The translations under genes were made by a program, and so were the position numbers. A stretch of 43,297 bases of DNA from an uncultured Chlamydiae bacterium (GTDB lineage Bacteria > Chlamydiota > Chlamydiia > Chlamydiales > CALBHK01): positions 1 through 43,297 of the forward strand of contig CALBHK010000179.1 in assembly GCA_937894565.1 (NCBI GenBank). Direction: 5' to 3'. This document shows, piece by piece, positions 16,230 through 26,000 of the stretch (the stretch's first letter is position 1; every line of letters begins with the position of its first letter). Under the pieces are notes generated by a model. That model had not been told where the DNA came from, ran no database searches, and was given only the letters and a program-made list of their open reading frames with translations.

Positions 16230-17398
16230 GCTTAATTGAAACCCCTGCAAAACTTGTTTCAGGTAGTGCCAGTTCACTTGGAGCACCCGTCGGATCTTTG
16301 ACGAATGCTCTTAGAAATCCATTCTCTCGAAGTACAAATAAAGAGGGACTAGAAAGAACAAACGACTACAAAGACGGATTCATCATAGAAGAGATTCTTG
16401 ACGGACCAAGGGACAATATCAAAATTGTTCTTACCGGCAATATGATGCCGTTTCAAGGACTAGAGCGTGCTGTTACGATTCGTAAACAAAAAGAGTTTTA
16501 TCCTGGAAGTGATGAGCCAACAATTCACGTCTTAGGATACGAAGAAGACGACGTAACTATTAAGGGCAGATTTTACAGTAAGAAATATTCAAAACCAGAG
16601 TTCAGAGAGGTCGCAAATGAAATGCGAGAAGCTCTCGAAGAAATGGCGAAAAGAAAACCGCTCGTAAAAATTACTCTTGGAGAGTGGGTTAGGTATTGTG
16701 TTCTTGAGAAGGTCAAAACAAGTGAGAAAACAAAAGCAGACATTGATTACGAAATTACGTTCAGCTTATTTGGCGTTAATCGTCCACGAAACTACCAGCT
16801 CGTTGATCAGGTTAACGATGTTCCTATTGAGGTGAATACTGCTTTGATTGCTCTGGCTTCTGAGTTCCAAAAAAATTACTCAAGCGCACCAGATTACGTT
16901 CCAGCTTCAATCGGTGATATATTGAATGACCTTACTAGTTCGGTCGCCCAGGTGCTTGGTGTTGTCACTGGATTCGTAGATGCCCTTATTTCTACTGGTG
17001 AAGATGTCACCGCAAGTCTTAGTCGTGCTGTTGGCCTTATCCGTTACGCAAAAAATACTTTGATTCAATACCGAAGACGCGTTGGTGCAATTTCATACTC
17101 TCTAGGAATCAATGGAGTTAATGTTCCAAAGAGATACAGAACAAGTGCGTATATGGGAAATAGCATTAGTGACACTTTATCCATTCAAGAATTATTGAAT
17201 CAGCTCCTAAAAAGATTTCAGCAGCTATCGAGAACAGTTCCACTGCATCGTCATCTTGTTCGTATTGGAGATACTTTGCAAAAACTCTCTACTCGCTACT
17301 ATGGAGTTCCTGACAATTGGAAAAAGATTTACGACCACAACAAACTCACATCAACTGATCTCACTCGTGGTGTGGTGTTAGAGATTCCAAAACTATGA
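16226..17398 (+). CDS. Baseplate adaptor with C-terminal LysM domain
   Basis: The 390-aa protein has an N-terminal beta-rich domain (PRDNIKIVLTGNMMPFQGLE), a middle helical region, and a C-terminal LysM at about 343-390: HLVRIGDTLQKLSTRYYGVP, then WKKIYDHNK and VLEIPKL. In contractile tails LysM proteins link tube, hub and spike (gp53/gpX-like). In this order it should join the tape measure end to the hub protein encoded next, whose start overlaps by four bases. Confidence 0.78.
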   Translation: MSLIETPAKLVSGSASSLGAPVGSLTNALRNPFSRSTNKEGLERTNDYKDGFIIEEILDGPRDNIKIVLTGNMMPFQGLERAVTIRKQKEFYPGSDEPTIHVLGYEEDDVTIKGRFYSKKYSKPEFREVANEMREALEEMAKRKPLVKITLGEWVRYCVLEKVKTSEKTKADIDYEITFSLFGVNRPRNYQLVDQVNDVPIEVNTALIALASEFQKNYSSAPDYVPASIGDILNDLTSSVAQVLGVVTGFVDALISTGEDVTASLSRAVGLIRYAKNTLIQYRRRVGAISYSLGINGVNVPKRYRTSAYMGNSISDTLSIQELLNQLLKRFQQLSRTVPLHRHLVRIGDTLQKLSTRYYGVPDNWKKIYDHNKLTSTDLTRGVVLEIPKL

Positions 17399-18837
17399 GT
17401 TCACTTTACTACCCAAAAGCTGCCTGTACTCTTCGAGTGGTCTTTGAAGACTACAAGCAGGGGTCTAATGTGAAAATGTCTGAAACGTACCATATTCAAT
17501 GCCGCCCAAAACGACTTGAGGTTAACATAAACGACTACACTCAGGCGGACACTTGTTCTTTAGAGCTGGATTACAAAAACTTTCCTTTTGATCCGAGAAC
17601 GATTCGAGCCCTGGGAATTACTGCCCACATTGAAGACACTTCGGGAGATTTAATCCCAAGCCCAGCAAATACTGTATTCCAGGGATTTGCTGACGAAAAT
17701 ACAATTGAGCTTGATGATACAAATCGAGTAGTGAAATTTGAATGCAGAGATTTTACAGCACTTCTGATAGATGCCCCTTACCCAAAAGGATCAACGATTC
17801 CACTCACTACTCCACTAGAGCAGATTTTAAAAGAGATTGTGCAATCATTGCCAGCTACAAGCGATTTAAAAGTAGAGAATAGATCGAATGAAGTTCTCCC
17901 AACTCTTGCGCAATTCGCTCCAGACTTCGGATCTTTACAGGGTCAGAAAAATGTCCGTAGAGATGACACCTACTGGGATGTGATTCAGGATTTAGTCGGA
18001 AGAGCTGGTCTTATTGCCTACATCGAACTAGATAAATTAATCATCAGCAAGCCTCGTGTTCTTTATTCTAAAGATCAAGCGATTCAGTTTATATATGGGA
18101 AGAATTTAAAAAAGCTTGAGTTTAAAAGAAAGCTTGGCCGTCAAAAGAATTTTAATATTAGAGTTCTCTCTCTGTCTGTTGAATCCAAGCAAGTAATTGA
18201 GGCGTTAATCCCAGAGGAAGCGACCGAGGAGTGGTCTAAAGACATTGGAATAGTTCGCGAGAGAATCAAGATTCCAAAAAATGAAGTGAAGAGTTACGGA
18301 AAAGAAACTCCAAAAAAAGGAGTAACTACTGCTGTCAGCTCAGGATCGCCCAGGGCGAAAAAAGACGAAGAAGAAGATGCTCCGTTTCTTACGTTCAGAA
18401 TACCGAATATTAAAAACAAGCCGCAGCTAATTAAAATCGGCGAGGGGATTTTTGAGGAAGTTGGGCGTCAACAAATTGACGGCTCGATGGAAACCAAAGA
18501 GATGAGAATCTTCCAGGACGAAAAAAAGAACGTCCGAAAAGAATTTAATTTGCTTAAAATAAGAAACGGGACTCCCATAGGAATTGAAATCAGTCAACCA
18601 GACATGATCGCAATTAGTAGAACAGCATCCAAGCCTGATCGTGTTCGTTACTTGCAATCTGTTGGATATGAGGCGAATACAGCAATTGGTATTGTGGAAG
18701 CTTTGGCCGTTTCAATTGGAAAGACACCAATGGTATTTTATACAAAGTCAGTTAGATTTTCTATGGATGACCAAGGCTTTAATTTGTCACTTGATTTCGT
18801 AAATTTCATCGAACTTCAAAACAGGTTACTAAAATGA
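17395..18837 (+). CDS. Baseplate hub protein (gpD / gp27-like)
   Basis: The 480-aa protein shows the hub pattern: paired beta-barrel starts (CTLRVVFEDYKQGSNVKMSE; LEVNINDYTQADTCSLELDY), an ECRDFTALLIDAP segment, then TYWDVIQDLVGRAGLIAYIE, a helix conserved in late-control D/hub proteins. A charged insert lies at about 300-325. It should form the trimeric hub carrying the spike encoded next (four-base overlap). Confidence 0.78.
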   Translation: MSSLYYPKAACTLRVVFEDYKQGSNVKMSETYHIQCRPKRLEVNINDYTQADTCSLELDYKNFPFDPRTIRALGITAHIEDTSGDLIPSPANTVFQGFADENTIELDDTNRVVKFECRDFTALLIDAPYPKGSTIPLTTPLEQILKEIVQSLPATSDLKVENRSNEVLPTLAQFAPDFGSLQGQKNVRRDDTYWDVIQDLVGRAGLIAYIELDKLIISKPRVLYSKDQAIQFIYGKNLKKLEFKRKLGRQKNFNIRVLSLSVESKQVIEALIPEEATEEWSKDIGIVRERIKIPKNEVKSYGKETPKKGVTTAVSSGSPRAKKDEEEDAPFLTFRIPNIKNKPQLIKIGEGIFEEVGRQQIDGSMETKEMRIFQDEKKNVRKEFNLLKIRNGTPIGIEISQPDMIAISRTASKPDRVRYLQSVGYEANTAIGIVEALAVSIGKTPMVFYTKSVRFSMDDQGFNLSLDFVNFIELQNRLLK

Positions 18838-19529
18838 TCCCAACAGACTTAGAAACACTTAGAGAAATAATGAAGGATAAGCGAGTGTGGGTGGCAATCG
18901 GAAAGATTACACGCATTGAGTTTGCATCCAACAGATCGGGGATTCTGGTTAAGGTTTTATTGTTCCCCGATTCTCACGAGATCGTCGCAAAGATCGGAGT
19001 CCCCTCGGTTGCTCCTGACGCTGGCGATTACGGACCCCTGTCAGTTAATGACATGGCTTTGATTGCAATTCCAGAAGGTCTTGAGGACTATGCTCATGTT
19101 ATTTGTCGACTCCCAAGTGATGAAGACAAGGTTCCTCAGCAAGTAATTGACGGTGACAGTTTCTCAAAGTCTAAATCAGGAAAGAGAAATATCCTTTGGG
19201 GAGATACAAAGGCTCAGATCATTGCCGGTCAAAGAATAAACCTAGCAAAATCTGATGCTGATGTTACCGAGCCTTTGATTCTTGGCTTAGTGATGCAACA
19301 GGCTTACGAAAAGGCTCTTTTAAGGCTCACCACACTTATTGATAAGATGATTGCGGGGCCAATGGTAATGGGCAATCTTCCTGGATTTCCATGTCCAACC
19401 CATGATGATTTTATTACTGAGCTAAACCTTATAAAAGATGACATCGCTGATGATAAAGACAAATACTCAACAGATCCAGATACAAATTTTTTATCACAGC
19501 TCTCTTTTACAGAGAGAGGGGGAGAATAA
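18834..19529 (+). CDS. Baseplate spike protein (gpV / gp45-like)
   Basis: The 231-aa protein has an N-terminal OB-like barrel (WVAIGKITRIEFASNRSGIL, then VKVLLFPDSHEIVAKIG and NDMALIAIPEGLEDYAHVIC) and a short beta region (IIAGQRINLAKSDADVTEP). Its C-terminus is helical and acidic. Mu gp45-like spikes share the barrel and the place before gp25. No terminal metal-binding HxH tip is visible here, so the sharp apex may come from another protein. Confidence 0.7.
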   Translation: MIPTDLETLREIMKDKRVWVAIGKITRIEFASNRSGILVKVLLFPDSHEIVAKIGVPSVAPDAGDYGPLSVNDMALIAIPEGLEDYAHVICRLPSDEDKVPQQVIDGDSFSKSKSGKRNILWGDTKAQIIAGQRINLAKSDADVTEPLILGLVMQQAYEKALLRLTTLIDKMIAGPMVMGNLPGFPCPTHDDFITELNLIKDDIADDKDKYSTDPDTNFLSQLSFTERGGE

Positions 19530-19775
19530 ATGGCAATGACAGGATCAGGCCTAGCAGCGGCCAGGAAAGCAAAATTAGAGGGACAATTTGGATCCCCTGA
19601 TGACCAAGCTCTTTTTGATTCTTGGCTTTTAAAGGACAGTGAAGCCATAGTGGAATACATTCAGGGCAATGCGGTTGTTACCTCGTCTGTAGCCGTGGCG
19701 TCCGTTAGTGGGGTAACTCCTGGCGGTGGTTCTTCTGGCTCTGGTACTGGTACAGCAACAGGAACGGTGGGGTAA
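19530..19775 (+). CDS. Small baseplate-region protein with Gly/Thr-rich tail
   Basis: Unrecognised 81-aa protein. A helical first half (GLAAARKAKLEGQFGSPDDQ, then FDSWLLKDSEAIVEYIQ) is followed by a hydrophobic/Gly-Ser-Thr tail (VTPGGGSSGSGTGTATGTVG). It lies between spike and wedge genes with exactly abutting stops and starts, so it is likely a structural part or chaperone of the baseplate centre. Confidence 0.55.
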   Translation: MAMTGSGLAAARKAKLEGQFGSPDDQALFDSWLLKDSEAIVEYIQGNAVVTSSVAVASVSGVTPGGGSSGSGTGTATGTVG

Positions 19776-20171
19776 ATGGCAAATATCGTAGAAGTCCTGG
19801 GCAGGGACATCATGCATAAGAAAGATTTCGTAAAAACATCGTCTGGCGATCGAGCAAAGATCGAAGGGCTAGAAAACTATAAGGAATGGTGTTTCAGGAC
19901 GATCATAACAACCCCAGGGTCTTTGGTTCATCGACCACAGTGGGGAGCTGGTGCAAAGGATTATCTAAATGGGCCAGCCTCATTGGCAAAGCAGCAAGAG
20001 CTTGCAAAAAGAATCCAAGAACAATTGATGCGCGACCCCAGAACGGAAGAAGTTAGGGGCGTTGCAATTTCTGTCAATCAATCTAATCCAGCAATGACTT
20101 ATATTATTGTCCGCGTGAAGCCCGTGGGTTACGATGAAACAGAGATGAAATTTGAACCGTTCGGAGTGTAA
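19776..20171 (+). CDS. Baseplate wedge protein, gp25/gpW family
   Basis: The 131-aa protein joins sheath to baseplate wedges. The family pattern is clear: CFRTIITTPGSLVHRPQWGA, LNGPAS, then KRIQEQLMRDPRTEEVRGV, ending with strands (MTYIIVRVKPVG). The usual 'ppGs...p..G.g' motif and late R.EeV are present. Position directly before the J-type gene is canonical. Confidence 0.85.
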   Translation: MANIVEVLGRDIMHKKDFVKTSSGDRAKIEGLENYKEWCFRTIITTPGSLVHRPQWGAGAKDYLNGPASLAKQQELAKRIQEQLMRDPRTEEVRGVAISVNQSNPAMTYIIVRVKPVGYDETEMKFEPFGV

Positions 20172-21359
20172 ATGGCAACGCAAATTCTAAGCGTTAACGA
20201 ATTACTTGAGATTTATATTGGTGAGGTGGAGGCAAATTCCGACCTCACTGACTTCAATGAAGGCTCCGTAAACGACGTTGAAGGTGGCGCCACTTCTACC
20301 GCAGTTCACGAAGCAATGACTTTAATAGTTGACCAGTTCAGAAAGACATTCTTTGCTTCTGCAGACGGTCCAGAAGTCACTGGCGGCCCTGATGATCTCG
20401 AGTTTTTGGCTGTCGACCAATTTGGAGATAGTTTTTCTCGTCCCGAGGCCCAAAAAGCAATTGGGATTGCAACATTTAGCCGTCCTACGAATGCTGCTGG
20501 AGATGTTTCAATCCTTGCGGGCAGTATCGTAAAGACAAAGACAGACGCCTCTGGGCAGTCTCAGCGATACAAAACGCTTTCAGATGTTCTTTTGACTGGA
20601 TTAACGATCAACGCATCTATTGAGGCAATGGTTGCCGGAATAAGCGGGAATGTGGCTTCTGCCACAATAGTTGAAATCGAGTCAACACTGACCGATCCTA
20701 GCGTGGTTGTGACGAATACAGATCCAACATCGGGCGGAGCTGCTGTCATGAATGACACAGATTATCGCCAATACATTACAAACAAGATTGAGGCCATTAA
20801 GGGTGCCACAGTGGCAGCCATTCAGGCCGCAGCAAAGACAGTTTCAGGTGTGGTCACTGCGACCATCGTAGAAATTGAAAAAGTGGTAATTGAGTGGGAT
20901 ATTGGTCTATCAGCGCCGATAGGTGATTATTTTCGCATTCCGTTTGTTACTTTATACGTTGCTGATGCAAATGGTGGTGCGAACGATGCGCTTATTGAGT
21001 CCGTGAGAACGGCAATTGATCCTGTTAGAGCTGCCGGTGTCAGAGTCGTAATTGTAGGAACGACTCCATTTACCCTTAGCTGGACAGCTCAGATCACGCT
21101 GAATCCTCTTGGCCCTAATTTCGCTCAATTATCACTTGATCCTGACGCCATTCTTCAGACCATGGAAGACTATATAAATGCACTTCCAATCGGTACAGGA
21201 TTTGACGTTTCAGATGCAAATGCTGCAATCATGGCTATCTGGGGTCCGTCTGGAACAGATGACTTGACTGCGTTCTTAACTATATCTCCATCCGGCGACA
21301 TTGCTGGCGTAGCGGGTGTGAAAATCATTGCTGGCACAATGGCGATAGGCTCATGCTAA
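20172..21359 (+). CDS. Baseplate wedge protein, J / gp47 family
   Basis: The 395-aa protein builds the wedge ring. Visible hallmarks are the N-terminal DFNEGSVNDVEGGATSTAVH, PTNAAGDVSILAGSIVKTK (entry to the beta domain), GAAVMNDTDYRQYITNKIEA and KGATVAAIQAAAKTVSGV, then PVRAAGVRVVIVGTTP. These follow the Baseplate_J order. It starts straight after the gp25-like gene and overlaps the I-type gene by seven bases. Confidence 0.88.
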   Translation: MATQILSVNELLEIYIGEVEANSDLTDFNEGSVNDVEGGATSTAVHEAMTLIVDQFRKTFFASADGPEVTGGPDDLEFLAVDQFGDSFSRPEAQKAIGIATFSRPTNAAGDVSILAGSIVKTKTDASGQSQRYKTLSDVLLTGLTINASIEAMVAGISGNVASATIVEIESTLTDPSVVVTNTDPTSGGAAVMNDTDYRQYITNKIEAIKGATVAAIQAAAKTVSGVVTATIVEIEKVVIEWDIGLSAPIGDYFRIPFVTLYVADANGGANDALIESVRTAIDPVRAAGVRVVIVGTTPFTLSWTAQITLNPLGPNFAQLSLDPDAILQTMEDYINALPIGTGFDVSDANAAIMAIWGPSGTDDLTAFLTISPSGDIAGVAGVKIIAGTMAIGSC

Positions 21360-21970
21360 ATCAAGATCAATGGTATGCAAAATTAAAGTCTTGGGTTCCA
21401 AGCTGGTTCTTTGAATCCGAGTTTTATAATGTTGCGGTTTTCAAGGCCGTAGCAAAATTGCTATCATTGACCCAAAATAGTTCTGATGCCCATTTCACTC
21501 AGACATTTATCCTTCAATCAACTGGCGAATACTTAGACACCCATGGCGAAGAAAGAAACATCCCACGGGTTAGCCCCGCAGAACCAGATCCTTTATATGC
21601 GAAAAGAGTTCAAAACATTATAAACAGCTCCAATAAGCCAGCTATCAAAGCGCTGGTTGACGCTCTTCTTATCGTTGGAGAGTGTAAAATAATTGAACAC
21701 ATGACCGATGGTATTTTTTGCAATCGGGGTTCATTTTTAAATCGGGATGAGGTTTTTACTGACAGAAGGCATTACAATTACTTTTCTGTCATCATTCCAC
21801 CACAGATTCCTGCATCTAATAGCTATTTGAATCGTGATATGTATGCCGACAGGGGTCATTACATGGGAAGCTTAGGCCCCATTGATATTGACTTGCTTTT
21901 GGCCATCATAAACGTTTCAATAAATAAAGCGAGAGCCGCAGGGGTATTCTACAGAATCTTAGAGCAATGA
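21353..21970 (+). CDS. Tail protein I-like (baseplate periphery)
   Basis: The 205-aa protein follows the J gene, as gpI does in P2/Mu relatives, and would connect wedges to fibres. It begins WYAKLKSWVPSWFFESEFYN, has a helical region and a distinctive Asn/Asp/Arg motif repeated twice: GSFLNRDEVFTDRRHYN and SYLNRDMYADRGHYMG. The C-terminus is a helix (INKARAAGVFYRILEQ) as in I-type proteins. Confidence 0.72.
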   Translation: MLNQDQWYAKLKSWVPSWFFESEFYNVAVFKAVAKLLSLTQNSSDAHFTQTFILQSTGEYLDTHGEERNIPRVSPAEPDPLYAKRVQNIINSSNKPAIKALVDALLIVGECKIIEHMTDGIFCNRGSFLNRDEVFTDRRHYNYFSVIIPPQIPASNSYLNRDMYADRGHYMGSLGPIDIDLLLAIINVSINKARAAGVFYRILEQ

Positions 21971-21980
21971 GAGGGCTAAA

Positions 21981-23081
21981 ATGCGCGTAAATTTTAATGA
22001 CGGACAAGAGGTCACATTTCAAGACCTAAACAAAATAATGCAGCTTTCGGAGAAATGGGCTCTCGAACGCACGCTTTACCATTTCGTAGATAAACAATCG
22101 GAAGGCTTTTTTCAGGATTCTTTATTTGTGGATTTGCTAGACCCTACCCACGTTTCTGTTCGTGCTGGAGTGGGAATCCAAGAAGACTTGTCGCAAGTCA
22201 GCCCTGAATCTACTCGCCGAATGATTTATCGTCCGACAGCAACATCTTTGACGTTGTCTGCTGCTGATGGAACAAACCCCAGAAAAGATTTAATTGTGGT
22301 CCGTGCTGATCGAGTTACCACTCTTCAGCAATCACGAAATGTTAAAGACTTTATTTCTCAAGTCGTATCGCCACAAAACATCACTGTTGAAACTGATTGG
22401 TTGGCAACCCTCCAGGTGGTTGAAGGTGTTCCCGCACCATCCCCTGTCGAGCCATCAGTACCAAGTGGCTTTATAAAAATTTGCACAATCAACGTACTGG
22501 CTGTTACTGGACCTACAGTTCAAAGCAATCTAGTTGATGCTCGTAGTTTAATGCCAATTCTTGAAAATACAAAGATTGATACGTCTGGATTTGCAAACGT
22601 AACAACCAAGGCTGTTGGTACAAAATTAAAAACTGTATTAAGTGAGCTTGATGCTCTTGGCGCATCTTATGCTGCCGTTCAAAAAATCTATGATGCAATT
22701 GTTGGTTCCGGTTCTGGCGCTACACATGCAACACTTGCCGCCGCAATGGCTGCCGTCCCTGCTGGTGGTAGAATTTTAGTTACCGCAAGTGAAGCATTAA
22801 ACGCTACGGTGACATGCTCTACAGCAAACGTAGAGGTTGATCTTAAGCCAGGTGTTGTAATTTCAAAGGGCACCGCAACCACAGGGTTAAATGTTACTGC
22901 CTCTGGATTTAAAATCCATGGTGGAAAAATTTCAGGATTCAGTGGCGTTGGCGACAAGGCAATCAACTTTACTGCCCCAGCAACGTCTGGCATGGTTTGG
23001 GGAATCAGATTCCAAAATAACGACACTGATGTTGATGATAGTTTAGCTACAGCAGTTCAATTCGGAAACATTTCAGAGTAA
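21981..23081 (+). CDS. Baseplate-attached fibre with beta-helix C-terminus
   Basis: The 366-aa protein starts VNFNDGQEVTFQDLNKIMQL, a pattern of fibre N-termini that bind the baseplate. A middle region (YRPTATSLTLSAADGTNPRK) is followed by a parallel beta-helix-like C-terminus (GATHATLAAAMAAVPAGGRI; GFKIHGGKISGFSGVGDKA) of the pectate-lyase type often found in receptor-binding or depolymerase fibres. No signal peptide is present, unlike the next gene. It is likely the short fibre mounted on the tail. Confidence 0.7.
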   Translation: MRVNFNDGQEVTFQDLNKIMQLSEKWALERTLYHFVDKQSEGFFQDSLFVDLLDPTHVSVRAGVGIQEDLSQVSPESTRRMIYRPTATSLTLSAADGTNPRKDLIVVRADRVTTLQQSRNVKDFISQVVSPQNITVETDWLATLQVVEGVPAPSPVEPSVPSGFIKICTINVLAVTGPTVQSNLVDARSLMPILENTKIDTSGFANVTTKAVGTKLKTVLSELDALGASYAAVQKIYDAIVGSGSGATHATLAAAMAAVPAGGRILVTASEALNATVTCSTANVEVDLKPGVVISKGTATTGLNVTASGFKIHGGKISGFSGVGDKAINFTAPATSGMVWGIRFQNNDTDVDDSLATAVQFGNISE

Positions 23082-23092
23082 TGGAGAAACAA

Positions 23093-26000
23093 ATGAAAAA
23101 TAAATTCTTACTTAAATTCGTAACGTATGCGGTATTCTTCACCGCACTAACAGCTTACGCTGTAGACTTCAAAACTAACTTAGACGTGATGGTTCACGGA
23201 AAGCAATCGTCTTCAGCAGATAAAGACATCGTGTTTGATCTCAACCTTGGATCATCAAATCCAAGAATCAGAGCAAACAAGGGAACAGGAAACCTTGAGT
23301 TTTCAAACGACGGCGCAACATTTACAGAGATCGGATCTGGAAGCGGCGGCGGTGGGAATTTTGATCCTGCACAATTACAGCAGGTTTTAGATACCGCTGA
23401 AGCAAGCGGGACTCTTTCAAAGACTCCTGGTCAGATCCTTGATTCTTTCACCTCAAGCACAAACGGAACTCTCACAAACATGAGTCTTTCTGGTGGTGCT
23501 CTCGGGCTAACTGGAGCGAATCTTTCTGGATCTCTTGAGAGAACAAAAGAACTTAACATCACTGCTCAACAAGTAGCTGGCATTTTAAGAGGAAGATTGC
23601 AACAGATCGCTCCAAAAGACACCGCAATGACACCAAGCTCGACAGCTACAAGTGTCACTGTGAAATTTTCTGATGATGTTACTGATATGTTCACCGTTTC
23701 AAAAAAGGTAATCATCGTAAAGAAAACCACGAGCGACGGATCTATCTTTTTCAAAGCGGTAAGAGACACAGCTCTTTCAAAAGTGGCTTTGTTGACCGTG
23801 TCTTCTGTTTCCTACTCTGGAGGCGAGACAAGTCTTGTCCTTGCAAATCCCGATGCATTAGATTTGGATTTAGACGTTTCTGGTGGAAGCTATTCAACTG
23901 ATCTGAGAGTAATTCCTTTTGATGTAAAATTGTATGCAAAAGGCACAGGATCTTATCCTGCAAGCGATGCTGCACTTACTGACTTAATTTCTCTTAATAA
24001 CATTGGAATCCCAGCAGAGTCTTTGGCCTCTGCAATCAGCGGACTCACTGGCTCACTCGTTAAAATAGACGCTAGAAGATCTGCGTCAGGCCAGTATGTT
24101 GTTGCGATGCTAACCGAGAGAACGGCTGGTAATTCCTTTGTTTATAAAATGTATTCTACAAACTATGGCACAAGCTGGATTTCATTTGGCTCTGTGGATA
24201 CTTCTATCGCAAACGGTTCAGACAATGCAAAAAATGAATTGGTTGGTTTGTTTAATTACCACACCAACATGAGCATGTTTGTTGCTGATAACGGAAAGGC
24301 TGTTTATCTTGAGCAGTATTTGAATGGAAGCAGTCAGATCGCTGTAAGAGGTAGTTACACCGATCTTTCTGTTGGTTCTCCGTCACTATCTTCATTGCCT
24401 TCTACTGGCGTAGATGCTGCAAACAACGTCGGCACTTCTGGAATTGTTTTCAGCAATGCTGCACAAGAAATGACTGGAACTGTTTGGGGTGACCCCACTG
24501 ATGGTTCTGGTATTTTCATGGTTGGCGTGAACGTATCGACAGGCGCAGCTTATGTCCGTCAATACAATGCGGGTGGCTCTGCATTCTTGAACGTATCAGG
24601 GACAATCTTTACTCCTACGTTTCACATTAACAGTCCCTATTGGGTAGCTGTTAGCGGATCAAGCGGCTCACATAGATATTTCGTTTTAGGGACTGAAGGA
24701 TCAAATCAGCGCCCTTATTACTCATATTTTGACGAGGGAAGTGCAACAATCGTGGGCCAAGGTTTTGCTGGCGCAGCGGTTAACTCCTTTATGGTTGGCG
24801 CAAAAAGCCTCGGAACAAAACTCTATGGCGTGTATGCTCGCCCAGGGACGAATGATTATTCCTACGTAAGTGTGACGACATCAGGAACACCATCAATTAG
24901 TTCTGAGAAGGTTCTCACAAACTTTTACAGCTCTCAAGATCAGAACAATGGTTGGTCTGCCACTAGCGCAACCTTTTTGAACTTCTGGAAGAACTACGAC
25001 AATGCTGTGGTAATTAATCCAAGTGATTCTGAACACGCTTACTTCACTCTGTTGCCATACGACAGAGACAGTGCCCGACGTGCAAGACTCTGGGAGATCA
25101 GAAGTGACTCAGGATTTGCGGGCTCAGTGATCAGCCAGCTTTCTCAGAATGCTGGTTCTAACCATGGTCTAAACGACATCAGCTCTCGTCAGTATTTGGC
25201 GCAAACTGTTACATTGTCTTCAACTAGAATCAGAACAGTGACTCTATCAATGAATCAGTATGGATTGATTGCTAGTGGGTCAGCGGTTTCCTGCGAAATT
25301 CAGAATACCACTGCCGGTGTTCCTAACGGATCTGTTGTTGCGACTTCAGTAAATACTTATGACCCAAGACTGATTTCGTTAACTGCATCAACTGCTGGTC
25401 AGGCTGTGAATTGTAATTTTGACACTCAAACTTTGACTGGTGTTTATGCAATCGTAGTAAAATCCACTTATTCAACAAGTGCCTCGAACTTCATTGCTGT
25501 TCACGACAATTCTACAAACCCCTACGCAGGCGGGGAATTGTATTCGTATGATGGCTCTACCTGGAGCGCAATCTCTGGTTACGACATGGTTTTTGATATC
25601 AATTCTGAGTGGGTTTACTCCCCACAGAATGAGGCCATTGCTCAGTCAAGAATCGCAAGCGTATCTGTATTTGATATGGAGCCATCAATAGAATTAATTG
25701 ATAGTTCTAATATCGCTTACGTTGTAAGAAACTGGAGCTATTTCACTTCGGGAACAAAACTTCCATACACTGGATATTTGAACAGAAGAATCATCGGAAT
25801 TGGCTCTGGATCTTCAGCTTCATCAATCGGAGTTAGAACGTATCCTGGATACGCATCGGGCGCTCATGATCCAAATGTAGTTCTTAACGTTCAGTCTGGA
25901 AATGCAGCAAATGCAAGAAAGAACGTAACTACTGGCGTTGTTGATACCACAAGAGAACAAGAAGACAGATCCCAAGTGGCTGCGACTGGCATTTATAGCA

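Noticed and set aside
22688..23026. Minus-strand 112-codon frame under the fibre gene
   Set aside because: It lies wholly inside a well-supported gene, with no start signal.
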